Positions 1 to 7,627 of a DNA stretch of 11,742 nucleotides are shown one piece after another. The position numbers and the translations under genes are program-made. Source of the DNA: Anaerolinea thermophila (GTDB taxonomy: Bacteria > Chloroflexota > Anaerolineae > Anaerolineales > Villigracilaceae); assembly GCA_020722305.1 (NCBI GenBank), contig DYLB01000054.1:1-11742 (forward strand), read 5' to 3'. The stretch's first letter is position 1, and every line of letters begins with the position of its first letter. The notes under the pieces were generated by a model. The model was given only the letters and a program-made list of their open reading frames with translations. It ran no database searches and was not told the DNA's origin.

Positions 1-126
1 AACTCAGCACAGGCGTCTGCGCTCCACTAAACCTGGCAGGTATGCCACTGCAAGGGCCTCTGTCAATTCATCCAGATAAGTCGGTCAAGTCGTGCAGATG
101 AGTTGACCGAACCATTCAGGTGCAGT

Positions 127-153
127 GTTGAACAAATTGACAATTTGTTCAAC
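127..153. promoter_or_regulatory. Perfect 12-bp inverted repeat, operator or hairpin candidate
   Basis: GTTGAACAAATT is followed by a 3-base spacer (GAC) and then its exact reverse complement. One further G-C pair can form outside a G-U pair. It is AT-rich in a GC-rich setting and lies outside any gene. It could be a repressor operator for a gene beyond the left edge, or an RNA hairpin. No T-run follows on either strand, so a classical terminator is unlikely. A smaller inverted repeat (TCGGTCAA/TTGACCGA) lies just to the left at 81-110. Nothing else is recognisable in bases 1-263. Confidence 0.5.
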
Positions 154-166
154 GCCCGGCAAATCC

Positions 167-197
167 AGCAGCCTCCGGTTTTTGTTCGGAGGCTGTT
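167..197. terminator. Candidate terminator hairpin downstream of the clostripain-like gene
   Basis: CAGCCTCCG and CGGAGGCTG form a 9-bp stem around a 9-base loop, and the stem can extend by two more pairs, one of them G-U. It lies 67 bases past the stop of the minus-strand peptidase gene. On the plus strand it is followed by a T/G-rich stretch, and on the minus strand there is no T-run. It may therefore terminate a rightward transcript from the left edge, the peptidase transcript, or both. The structure is seen; the function is inferred. Confidence 0.45.
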
Positions 198-263
198 GGT
201 TTGGTTATTCAGTTTCGCTGCCGGGAAGTCTTCCCCGCTGGTGGGCGGTGTTTCGGGCCGCGC

Positions 264-3200
264 CTACGGCACAGTGTATTCGATGATCAACTGCGGACGG
301 TAGGCAGCCAGGGCGTTACCGCTGAAGAACTTGAGGTAATCCGCGCCGTTGTCGTTGTTGTCGTCCAGCTTGAAGCGCAGGCGGAACTGCGTCAGGCCGG
401 TCTTGTTGATGTAGGGGAAGGCGGTGTTGTTCAGCACCGACGAGAACCAGTTGGCAACCGGCGAATTCAGGATCTTGCCGACCAGGTTCCGGCTGGCCGC
501 AGCCTGGAAGTCGGTCTTCTGCAGGAGGCTGGTCCCGAAAGCGCCTTTGCGGATGTCGATGATGATGTACTGGTGGGTATTGAACGGGTTGGTCCCGACC
601 AGTCCCTGCTTCCTGATCTTGAGGGTGACTTTCTTGATGGTGGCGTTGTCCGGCAGGCCGGCCGTGTTGAAGGACAGGATGGCGCGGTACTGGCGATCCT
701 TGGCATCATCGCCGAGATAGAAGGTGGTGGCCGTGGCATTCAGGCTTCCACCTTTGTTGCTGAACTCGGTCGATTCGAGCACCCAGCCGTCCTGTGAACC
801 TGTGGACTTGAAGGTCTTTTTCAGGGGCGGGGCGCTGGTGACGTTGATGGTGAAGGACTGCGGCGCGGGCGGGTTGATCCCGTCGCTGGCGTTCAGGGTG
901 ACGGGGTTGGCGCCGAGGTCCGCCGCGGCCGGGGTCCCGGTCAGGGTGGCGGTGCCGTTACCGTGGTCGGTCAGGGTCAGCCAGGACGGGAGGGTTGGCG
1001 CGGTGATAGACAGCGGGTCTCCATCCGGGTCGGTGGCGGTGACGTTGTAGGTGTAGACCGATCCGACGGTGGCCGCCAGCACCGGCGCGCTGGTAAAGTG
1101 CGGCGCGGTGTTGGCCGTGGTGAAGTTCCACCACACGCCGCCATTGGACTGGGTTTCGCCGAAGGCGTTGGCTGCCTTGACGTGCCAGTAGTAATTCGTC
1201 GGGGAGGTCAGGCCGCTGATGGCCGCGCTGGTGTTGGTCCCGGCGTTGACCCACGAGCCGTCGCAGGCGTTGTTGTTGACCGTATCGTAGCAGTACGAGT
1301 AGCCGGTCGCGCCGCTGCTCGCTCCCCAGCTCAGGGTCAGGCTGGTGGGCTGGTTGACCGCGCCGTTGGCCGGGCTGCTCTTGTTGAACGCAGCGGGCAC
1401 GTTCCCGGTGGTGAACGACCACCAGGCGTTGGCGTTCGAATAGCGCGTACCGAAACTGTTGACGGCCCGCACGTGCCAGTAGTAGGTCGTCCCCAGGCTC
1501 AAGCCGCTGACCGGGACGCTGGTGCTGGTCCCGATATTGACCCAGGAGCCGTCGCAGGCGCTGTTATTCGAGGTATCGTAGCAATACTCGTAACTCGATA
1601 CGCCGCTGCTGGCATTCCAGGCCAGGGTCAGGCTGAGAGGCTGGTTCCCCGATCCGTTGGCCGGGCCGGTCTTGTTGAACGCGCCGGGAATGTCGCCAGT
1701 GGTGAACGACCACCAGGCATTGCCGTTGGAGTAGGTCGTGCCGAAGCTGTTGACCGCCCGCACGTGCCAGTAGTAGGTCGTCGCCAGGTTCAGGCCGCTG
1801 ACCGATACGCTCGTGCTGGAACCGTTGTTGGTCCAGCCGCTGCACGAGTTGTCGTTGGTCGTATCGTAGCAATACTCGTAACTGGCCGCGTTGCTGCTCG
1901 ACCCCCAGATCAGGGCCAGGCTGGTGGGCTGGTTGGCCGCCCCGTTGGACGGGCTGCTCTTGTTGAACGCGCCCGGCACGCCGCCAGTGGTGAAGGACCA
2001 GAAGGCGGTACTGGAGCCGTTCGAGTAGCGCGTGCCGAAACTGTTGTTGGCGCGCACGTGCCAGTAGTAGGTGGTGTACTGGCTCAGGCCGCTGAGGGTC
2101 TTGCTGGTTGAGGTGCCGTTGCTCATCCAGCCGCTGCAAGCGTTGTCGTTGGTGGTGTCGTAGCAATACTCATAGCCGGTCGCGCCGGTGCTGGCACCCC
2201 AGGTCAGGGTTGGGTTGAGCGGCTGGTTGGCCGCGCCGTTGGCGGGTCCGGTCTTGTTGAAATCGTAGGGCACACCGCCGGTGGTGAAGGACCAGAAGGC
2301 CGTACTGGAACCGTTCGAGTAGCGCGTGCCGATGCTGTTGTTGGCGCGCACGTGCCAGTAATAGGTGGTGTACTGGCTCAAGCCGCTGAGGGTCTTGCTG
2401 GTGGACGTGCCGTTATTGGTCCAGCCGCTGCAAGCGTTGTCGTTGGTGGTGTCGTAGCAGTATTCGTAACTGGCCGCGCCGGTGCTGGCACCCCAGGTCA
2501 GGGTGAGACTGAGCGGTTGGTTGGCCGCGCCGTTGGCGGGTCCGGTCTTGTTGAAGTTGGCCGGCAGGCTGCCGGTTGTGAGCGACCACCACCCGCCGTT
2601 GTTGGCATACACCGTCCCCGAAGCGTTACGCGCCCGCACCTGCCAATAGTAACTGGTGTTTTCGGTCAGGCCGGTGACATACACACTGGTGATGTTGCCC
2701 AGGTCGAACCACGCGCCGCCTCCATTGCAGGTATTGTCGTTGGTGGTATCGAACATGCAAATATCATAAGCGGTCGCCCCGGCGCTGGAAGCCCAACTGA
2801 AGGTCAGGTTGAGCACTTGCCCCGTTGCGCCGTTGGCCGGACTGCTCTTGTTGAACATGGCCGGATAGTTTGCGAAGGCGTGATACCTGTGGATCCACTC
2901 GTCCCATTGGGTGTTGGCCGTGAATTGCAGGAAGCCTGTGCCGCCGTCATAGCGGGCATCATATTCACCTGCGGTCTTCGGGAAGTAGATGCTGATGCCG
3001 CGCGCCCAGGGCCAGGCCGAGCCATGATGTTCGTGGATCACCGCGTTCAGGACCGCGTTCTCCACCGCCACGGCCGCGCTGTTGATTGCCGAGTCAGGCA
3101 CGTTGATGCGGATCCAGTCAGCGAAGTCCCACAGGTCGATGTAGTAGGTGTAGCTGAACTCGGTGGAAGCGTTGCGGGCCGCCTGGATCTGGGCAATATA

Positions 3201-4820
3201 GTTATGGCCGTTGTTCATCAAGGCCACGGCCAGATTATTGACCGCCGTGTTGAGCGTGGCATACGGGGAACCCAGGTTGACCGCCGATTGGGTGTTGTCG
3301 TTGCCGTAGGAACTGTAATAGAAATCCACGATGTTCGTCGCCAGGGTCGTGGCCGACATGGACGGATTTCCCACCAGCGCCGAAAGGATCGTATCGTAGG
3401 GCCAGCCATCGTTGGGTTCGGTCTCTTCCGAGCCGACGCGGATCCCGGCATAAGGCCTGATCTGGTTATCCACCTCGGCCATCGCCATCAGGCAGGCATC
3501 CATGCCCACGATGTCGAATGGATAGGTCCCGCCGCTGGTCAGCGTGCTGAGGGAGTTCCGCAGTTCCGACATATCGATCGAGTCGCCGCCGCTGGTGTCG
3601 TCGAAAGCGACGCCCTTGTTCAGGACCTCGTTCGGGTCTCGCAGCCGCCAGCCGCTGCCGTGGTCCCAGAAGACCAGCACGTAGTGAGAGGCCGGGGCAT
3701 AGGCCTTTGCCCAGCGGACGAATTTGAGGAGAACCTCCGGGTCTCCCATGTTCACCTCGCCCCAACTCACGCCGTTGGCCGCTGCGGGCGTCAAACCGGG
3801 GGTGATGTAAAACCGCCGCGTATCCGTCCAGTCATCGTAGCTCGTATCATAGCCCGAGATGCGGTCCACCAGGGCCACGATGTTGACGCTGGCGCTGGAG
3901 CCGACACTCGACATTTCCAGGAAATCGTTGATCGCCGCGGATTCGAGGTTGTTGTCGCCGTCGAGATAGACCATGAAGGTCCACGTTTTCGGGGCGACAT
4001 TGTTGTAGCACCACAGTTGGATGTCGTCTACGAACGCGCCGACATCGGTGACGGTGTAGTCGCTGACGAACTTTAGGGCCAGCCAGACGGAGTTATCACC
4101 GGCATAAGGGTTCAAATCCATATCCACGTACTGCCAACCGCCCGAATCGCCGGAGATGGCCCACCCGTAAAAGTTTATGCCGTTCGGCGAAGCAAGCCAT
4201 TGGAATTCATCGTAACCCGCCTCGGATTTGTTCCAATAGTAAAAATCGTAATCGGCCAGGGCGCAGCCGCTCAAGTCGAACGGGCCGTAGACCATCCAGG
4301 CATCCATGTAGTTCGGGTAGTTGTTGTATTGCGGGTCGAGAGCGTTGGCGCCGCCGTTGGCCGGCCAGGCGCTCCAATAGTTGTTGTGCGGTTTGAAGTC
4401 ATCGTCGTCCCAATAATATTCCCCGTTGGTCGCGCCGTCGCCATCGAGCGCGCTCCAAAGGCCGCTGGGCCAAACCCCTTCAAAGGTCTCGGTCATCAGC
4501 GTGACCCAGCCCCGGTCACGGGAAGACGGCGTCTCGCCCGCCGGACCCTTTTCCGGGTCGGGGGCAGCGGGCGGCAGGTCGAGACTCGGCTCCCGGGCGG
4601 GATCCTGCGTCCGGCTGGAATCCGGCTTGGGCTGCCGGTTAACGTCAGCCGGCTGGCCGAGTACCGCCGTGACCGCCCGCCTGGTCTCTGTCCCCGCTGC
4701 GTACCCGGACTTCTGGCCTGCCCCCGCTTCGACGGGCCTCGCCGCCCCCAGTTGGACCACCAGACCGATAATCAGGAAAGCTGCCAATAAAGTGAAGCGA
4801 AAATTGACTTTCGTTTTCAT
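264..4820 (-). CDS. Secreted clostripain-family (C11) cysteine peptidase with six Fn3-like repeats
   Basis: Predicted exported cysteine endopeptidase of 1518 residues. The ATG at 4820 is chosen because GGAGGG lies 4 bases upstream; a TTG 12 bases further upstream is less likely. Residues 1-32 are a signal peptide (K/R-rich start, long hydrophobic core). A Pro/Arg-rich linker runs to about 100, then a MAM/immune-inhibitor-A-like beta domain to about 271. The C11 domain spans about 278-650, with catalytic His387 in WDHGSGW and Cys443 in MDACLM. Asp441, two residues before the Cys, matches the S1 residue that gives C11 enzymes Arg/Lys preference. Six repeats of 96-100 residues follow (656-1238), each with a FNK-S/T-PANG start and most with a paired-Cys CYDT motif. 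Then come a putative-Ig (He_PIG-like) domain (about 1240-1328) and a DNRLRE-like beta domain to the end. There is no LPXTG anchor. Substrate is unknown. The family call is firm; the outer domain names are less so. Confidence 0.9.
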   Translation of the reverse strand: MKTKVNFRFTLLAAFLIIGLVVQLGAARPVEAGAGQKSGYAAGTETRRAVTAVLGQPADVNRQPKPDSSRTQDPAREPSLDLPPAAPDPEKGPAGETPSSRDRGWVTLMTETFEGVWPSGLWSALDGDGATNGEYYWDDDDFKPHNNYWSAWPANGGANALDPQYNNYPNYMDAWMVYGPFDLSGCALADYDFYYWNKSEAGYDEFQWLASPNGINFYGWAISGDSGGWQYVDMDLNPYAGDNSVWLALKFVSDYTVTDVGAFVDDIQLWCYNNVAPKTWTFMVYLDGDNNLESAAINDFLEMSSVGSSASVNIVALVDRISGYDTSYDDWTDTRRFYITPGLTPAAANGVSWGEVNMGDPEVLLKFVRWAKAYAPASHYVLVFWDHGSGWRLRDPNEVLNKGVAFDDTSGGDSIDMSELRNSLSTLTSGGTYPFDIVGMDACLMAMAEVDNQIRPYAGIRVGSEETEPNDGWPYDTILSALVGNPSMSATTLATNIVDFYYSSYGNDNTQSAVNLGSPYATLNTAVNNLAVALMNNGHNYIAQIQAARNASTEFSYTYYIDLWDFADWIRINVPDSAINSAAVAVENAVLNAVIHEHHGSAWPWARGISIYFPKTAGEYDARYDGGTGFLQFTANTQWDEWIHRYHAFANYPAMFNKSSPANGATGQVLNLTFSWASSAGATAYDICMFDTTNDNTCNGGGAWFDLGNITSVYVTGLTENTSYYWQVRARNASGTVYANNGGWWSLTTGSLPANFNKTGPANGAANQPLSLTLTWGASTGAASYEYCYDTTNDNACSGWTNNGTSTSKTLSGLSQYTTYYWHVRANNSIGTRYSNGSSTAFWSFTTGGVPYDFNKTGPANGAANQPLNPTLTWGASTGATGYEYCYDTTNDNACSGWMSNGTSTSKTLSGLSQYTTYYWHVRANNSFGTRYSNGSSTAFWSFTTGGVPGAFNKSSPSNGAANQPTSLALIWGSSSNAASYEYCYDTTNDNSCSGWTNNGSSTSVSVSGLNLATTYYWHVRAVNSFGTTYSNGNAWWSFTTGDIPGAFNKTGPANGSGNQPLSLTLAWNASSGVSSYEYCYDTSNNSACDGSWVNIGTSTSVPVSGLSLGTTYYWHVRAVNSFGTRYSNANAWWSFTTGNVPAAFNKSSPANGAVNQPTSLTLSWGASSGATGYSYCYDTVNNNACDGSWVNAGTNTSAAISGLTSPTNYYWHVKAANAFGETQSNGGVWWNFTTANTAPHFTSAPVLAATVGSVYTYNVTATDPDGDPLSITAPTLPSWLTLTDHGNGTATLTGTPAAADLGANPVTLNASDGINPPAPQSFTINVTSAPPLKKTFKSTGSQDGWVLESTEFSNKGGSLNATATTFYLGDDAKDRQYRAILSFNTAGLPDNATIKKVTLKIRKQGLVGTNPFNTHQYIIIDIRKGAFGTSLLQKTDFQAAASRNLVGKILNSPVANWFSSVLNNTAFPYINKTGLTQFRLRFKLDDNNDNGADYLKFFSGNALAAYRPQLIIEYTVP
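1108..2858 (-). repeat. Six tandem 288-300 bp repeats encoding Fn3-like modules
   Basis: The landmark TTGTTGAA (encoding FNK on the minus strand) recurs at 2848, 2548, 2254, 1960, 1672 and 1381, giving periods of 300, 294, 294, 288 and 291 bases. Every period is a multiple of three, so the frame is kept. Each unit encodes an NQP.sL.L.W stretch near its start, a YCYDTxNxxxC motif in units 2-6, a YYWHVRA-like strand and a terminal W-F/S-FTTG. Units 2 and 3, counted from the protein N-terminus, are nearly identical at DNA level. These are coding repeats of an extracellular stalk or binding region. Confidence 0.9.
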
Positions 4821-4849
4821 CGTGCCCTCCAATATTCGAAAAACGATTG

Positions 4850-5033
4850 GGTCATTGCGAGCGAAGCGAAGCCCTGGCCTGACGCCAGGACAGGCAATCC
4901 CCCGTTAAACGAGATCGCCCTCAGGGTAGACTCTCCGATAAAATAGGGATTGCTTCGTCGGTCTTCGACTACACTGCGCTCCGCTCAGACATCCTCGCAC
5001 ACCTGCCCTGGCGGGCGGTGCCAGGGATGACAT
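4850..5033. repeat. Interspersed palindromic repeat of the GTCATTGCGAG type, 184 bp
   Basis: It begins GTCATTGCGAG at 4851 and ends with GGGATGAC at 5031, so its ends are short inverted repeats (GTCAT/ATGAC). Internal stems are CCTGGC/GCCAGG (4873-4889), GCAATCCC/GGGATTGC (4894-4953) and CCCTGGC/GCCAGGG (5005-5026). It shares its left end and its CAATC...GATTGCTTC core with the element at 7628-7733. It fills nearly all of the gap between the lipoprotein stop and the peptidase start and has no credible ORF. It could act as a non-autonomous mobile repeat (MITE or REP-like) and as a transcription terminator. Confidence 0.7.
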
Positions 5034-5041
5034 TAAATTGG

Positions 5042-5545
5042 CTAATCCGTCGAAATCACTTCGACTGATTGGGCCTTCAAATAAACACCGTTCTGATTGG
5101 ATTCGACGGTCGCCACCAGGCGGATAATGGTCTTTGTATCTTGCTGTGAAGATGGATCGAGTTTTTCGGGGACAATCCCCGTGACGTAAATCGCCCCACT
5201 CGTATCGGCAATGACCCAATCACTGCGCGTGACCGGCGGCGTGCCCTGCACCTCCTTCAACAAATCCCAGCCCCGGTAATAGCCGATGATCTCCACCGGC
5301 TGGCCTGAATAATTTTCCGGGTTGGAGAGGATGCTGCTGATGAGATGGCTGAAGCGCGTGGAGGATGCCGGTCGTGTCACCTGAATCCCTGGCGTTGGCA
5401 AAAAATCGCTGTCCCCTTGTTCTGGCGTCGGCGTCGGGCGCTCGACGGGTGCGGGTGTTGGCGTGTCGGTGTTGGATGGGGCGCACCCGTTCCCGCACGC
5501 CAGGAAAATCAGGCAGGTCAGGAAAAGGACGAAATGCTTGCACAT
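5042..5545 (-). CDS. Small lipoprotein with OB-fold-like domain
   Basis: Predicted 167-residue envelope lipoprotein of unknown function. The ATG at 5545 is preferred because it gives MCKHF followed by a hydrophobic stretch and two possible lipobox cysteines, Cys17 (FLAC) and Cys21 (GNGC). A TTG 42 bases upstream would bury the signal. No good Shine-Dalgarno sequence is visible, so the start is not certain. Residues about 22-60 are Pro/Thr-rich, a typical tether. Residues about 64-167 hold NPENYSGQPVEIIGYYRGWDL, a WVIADTSGAIYV strand pair, and a VRLVATVES...VYLKAQSVEVI end, a pattern typical of small bacterial OB folds. It sits between the AOR gene and the peptidase gene on the same strand, separated from both by repeats. 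It may be transcribed alone. No enzymatic residues are recognisable. Confidence 0.75.
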   Translation of the reverse strand: MCKHFVLFLTCLIFLACGNGCAPSNTDTPTPAPVERPTPTPEQGDSDFLPTPGIQVTRPASSTRFSHLISSILSNPENYSGQPVEIIGYYRGWDLLKEVQGTPPVTRSDWVIADTSGAIYVTGIVPEKLDPSSQQDTKTIIRLVATVESNQNGVYLKAQSVEVISTD

Positions 5546-5604
5546 CTGTTTCGGCCGCGGTGGGTCAGGCCCGGCAGCCGGAGACAATGGGATTTGTCAC
5601 TTTC

Positions 5605-5633
5605 AGTTTACACCTTTGTAAGGTGAAAAACAA
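5605..5633 (-). promoter_or_regulatory. Candidate promoter of the lipoprotein gene with operator-like stem in the spacer
   Basis: On the minus strand, TTGTTT (5633-5628) and TAAACT (5610-5605) are separated by exactly 17 bases. The spacer contains a perfect 6-bp inverted repeat, CACCTT-ACA-AAGGTG (5611-5625). The boxes match the sigma-70 consensus only moderately. The start of transcription would fall near 5598, about 50 bases ahead of the chosen ATG. A repressor binding the palindrome is possible; this is inference from layout. Confidence 0.35.
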
Positions 5634-5683
5634 GTACGTAAATTCACAACCGCCTTGCCCCCTTCGGGTGATGAGAATTTTTT

Positions 5684-5744
5684 ACCACGGAGATCACAAA
5701 GAGCACGGAGAATAATCAAAAATCTCCGTGCTCTCCGTGCGCTC
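5684..5744. repeat. CACGGAG-type inverted repeat downstream of the AOR gene
   Basis: GAGCACGGAGA (5701-5711) pairs perfectly with TCTCCGTGCTC (5723-5733) around an 11-base AT-rich loop. An outer CACGGAG (5686-5692) pairs with CTCCGTG (5733-5739), with a bulge between. The wording CCACGGAG...CACAAAGAGCACGGAG resembles a repeat scattered through many environmental bacterial genomes, including Chloroflexota; I state this from memory. It lies 39 bases past the AOR stop and may end that transcript. The rest of the gap, 5546-5782, holds only the candidate lipoprotein promoter. Confidence 0.65.
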
Positions 5745-5782
5745 CCCAGCACCGCGGTTCTGGGCAGGTGTGTGGTGAATAC

Positions 5783-7606
5783 CTACATCAATCCCAGCGC
5801 GGACAACTTCTCTTCCGAAGGTATCCCGCCCGGCCAGTCGCGGACCTGGTAGTATTCGGGCAGCATCTTGTCCAGGTCTACGACGCGGCCCTTGCCGGGA
5901 CCTTCGGGCAGCGGCTCGTGCAGGAGACGCGGCGAAAGGGTATCCTCTTCCGGCCCCGACCCCGCCCCGATCAGGAACATCCGCTCGAGGGTGTAGACCC
6001 GTTCGGCGGCCTCCAATGCCTCAGCCGGGGAATAGTCCGCTCCCGTCGTCAAGTTCAACAACTGGGCCAGGCGCACCGGCCAGATCATCATCTCTTTGGT
6101 GAAGACGTAGCGCACGGCGAAGAAGACGCAGATGCCGCCGGAGTCGATCAGGGCGAAGGCGTCCTGGAAGCGGGCGACCAGCTCGGCCTTGCCATCGGTG
6201 ACCAGCCCGTCGGCCTTGACCGGGGTGCCGAAGACTTCCTCGTAGGCCACGTCACCTTCCATGTGGGAAGCGCCCTTGTTGGAGGTGGCGTAGAGCAGGC
6301 CCATGCCCTGCGAGCCGCGCGGATCGTAGCCGGGCAGTTCCTGCCTGCGGGCCGTGACCGAGACCTCGGGACGATTGTATTTTGCAGCCAGGCGGAACGA
6401 GCCTTCGGCCAGTTCGTCGCCGAAGCCGTCACGGTAGGCGATCTTCTGCACCATGTCTATCACCGCGTCGCCGTCGCCGAAAGACAGCGGGCGGCCGGTG
6501 TCTTCGATGCCGATCTCGCCCTTTTCGTAGAGTTCCATCGCGGCCGCGATCGTCAGGCCGGTCGAGATGGTATCCAGGCCGAGTTCGTTGCACAGGTAAT
6601 TGGCTTTGGTCAGGGCGGCCAGGTTGCTCAGCCCGCAGGCCGAGCCGAGCGAGGCGATGGTCTCGTATTCGGGGCCTTCGCCCTTGCCGGCGTACTTCTC
6701 GTCGTCCACGGCGGTCAGACGGCCGCAGGCAATCGGGCAGCGGTAGCAGGGCTTGTGAGTGATGAGATACTTGTTCTTGAGCGCCACCCCGTCAATGTTG
6801 TCCACGCCTTCGAACACGCCGGTCTGGAAGTTGCGGGTCGGCAGGATGCCGAGGGTATTGGTCACCTGCGGGACGTAGGCCGTGCCGTAGATGCGCAGGT
6901 TGGAGCCTTTCTTGATGTCGGCCCCGACTTCCTTGTTCAGTTCCAGGCTGAGGGCGCGCATCCCGGCATCGTCGAAGAAGGCCGGGTTCTTCCGGCCCAT
7001 GACGACCACACCCTTGAGATTCTTGCTGCCCATCACCGCCCCCACCCCGGAGCGGGCCGCGGCCCGGTGCTTGTCGTTCATGATGGCGGCCATCAGCACC
7101 CGGTTCTCGCCGGCCGGGCCGATGCAGGCGACTTTTGCGCCCGGATCGGTTTCCTCGAGCAGGATGTCGGTCGTCTCGTGGACGTCCCGCCCCCAAACGT
7201 GCGCAGCGTCCCGGACCTCGACCTGGTCCTCGTTGACCCAGACGTAGACCGGGCTTTGGGCGCGGCCCTCGAAGATGAACATATCGTAGCCGGTGCGCTT
7301 CATCCAGGTGGGGAAGTCGCCGCCGGAATTAGAGTGGGCCAGCGCCCCCGTCAGCGGGGACTTGGTGACGACCATGTAGCGGTTGCCGGTCGGGGCGGTG
7401 GTGGCCGTCAGGGGTCCGGTAGCGAAGATGAGTTTGTTGTCGGGCGAGAGTGGATCCACTTTGGGATCCACTTCATCGGTCAGGTAACGGATCGCCCAGC
7501 CGCGTCCCCCGATGTAATCGCGGGCGAGTTTGGGATCAATCTCCTCGGTGGAGACTTTCCCGGTGGTCAGGTTGATGCGCAGGATTTTGCCGTGCCAGCC
7601 GTACAT
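5783..7606 (-). CDS. aor: Tungsten aldehyde:ferredoxin oxidoreductase family protein
   Basis: Cytoplasmic tungstopterin enzyme of 607 residues, the usual family length; members oxidise aldehydes to acids with ferredoxin as acceptor. The N-terminus (MYGWHGKILRINLT, YIGGRGWAIRYL) and the TGPLTATTAPTGNRYMVVTKSP and SNSGGDFP stretches are classic AOR N-domain motifs. The [4Fe-4S] ligands are Cys287, Cys290 and Cys294 (CYRCPIAC) plus Cys493 (DSGGIC). Glu313 and His448, at the positions I recall for the Pyrococcus furiosus AOR active site, are present. The start ATG has AAGGAG five bases upstream. It lies downstream of a MoaD-like gene on the same strand, which fits a need for pterin dithiolene sulfur. 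No ferredoxin or second subunit gene is adjacent. The family call is firm. Substrate and metal (W rather than Mo) are inferred from the family. Confidence 0.95.
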   Translation of the reverse strand: MYGWHGKILRINLTTGKVSTEEIDPKLARDYIGGRGWAIRYLTDEVDPKVDPLSPDNKLIFATGPLTATTAPTGNRYMVVTKSPLTGALAHSNSGGDFPTWMKRTGYDMFIFEGRAQSPVYVWVNEDQVEVRDAAHVWGRDVHETTDILLEETDPGAKVACIGPAGENRVLMAAIMNDKHRAAARSGVGAVMGSKNLKGVVVMGRKNPAFFDDAGMRALSLELNKEVGADIKKGSNLRIYGTAYVPQVTNTLGILPTRNFQTGVFEGVDNIDGVALKNKYLITHKPCYRCPIACGRLTAVDDEKYAGKGEGPEYETIASLGSACGLSNLAALTKANYLCNELGLDTISTGLTIAAAMELYEKGEIGIEDTGRPLSFGDGDAVIDMVQKIAYRDGFGDELAEGSFRLAAKYNRPEVSVTARRQELPGYDPRGSQGMGLLYATSNKGASHMEGDVAYEEVFGTPVKADGLVTDGKAELVARFQDAFALIDSGGICVFFAVRYVFTKEMMIWPVRLAQLLNLTTGADYSPAEALEAAERVYTLERMFLIGAGSGPEEDTLSPRLLHEPLPEGPGKGRVVDLDKMLPEYYQVRDWPGGIPSEEKLSALGLM

Positions 7607-7627
7607 AGAGACTCCTTGGGTTTTATT

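Noticed and set aside
1..101. Open frames entering from the left edge and ending at 79 or 101
   Set aside because: Both are short, in different frames and without recognisable sequence. Either could be the tail of a gene outside the window, but nothing favours one.
103..303. 66-codon plus-strand ORF covering the palindrome and hairpin
   Set aside because: It runs through two inverted repeats and into the end of the peptidase gene, has no ribosome-binding site, and lacks any family signature.
1108..2858. Possible CRISPR-like or satellite array
   Set aside because: The period of 288-300 bases is always a multiple of three and the units encode one protein module each, so these are domain repeats.
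963..4076. Long plus-strand open frames opposite the clostripain-like gene
   Set aside because: They are antisense to a protein with clear domains and catalytic residues. Their translations are V/G/R-rich with no recognisable motif, as expected from high-GC codon bias of the true strand.
4850..5033. Possible tRNA or structured ncRNA in the stem-rich gap
   Set aside because: No tRNA cloverleaf or TTCGA-loop layout fits, and similarity of its ends and core to the 7628-7733 element explains the stems as a dispersed repeat.
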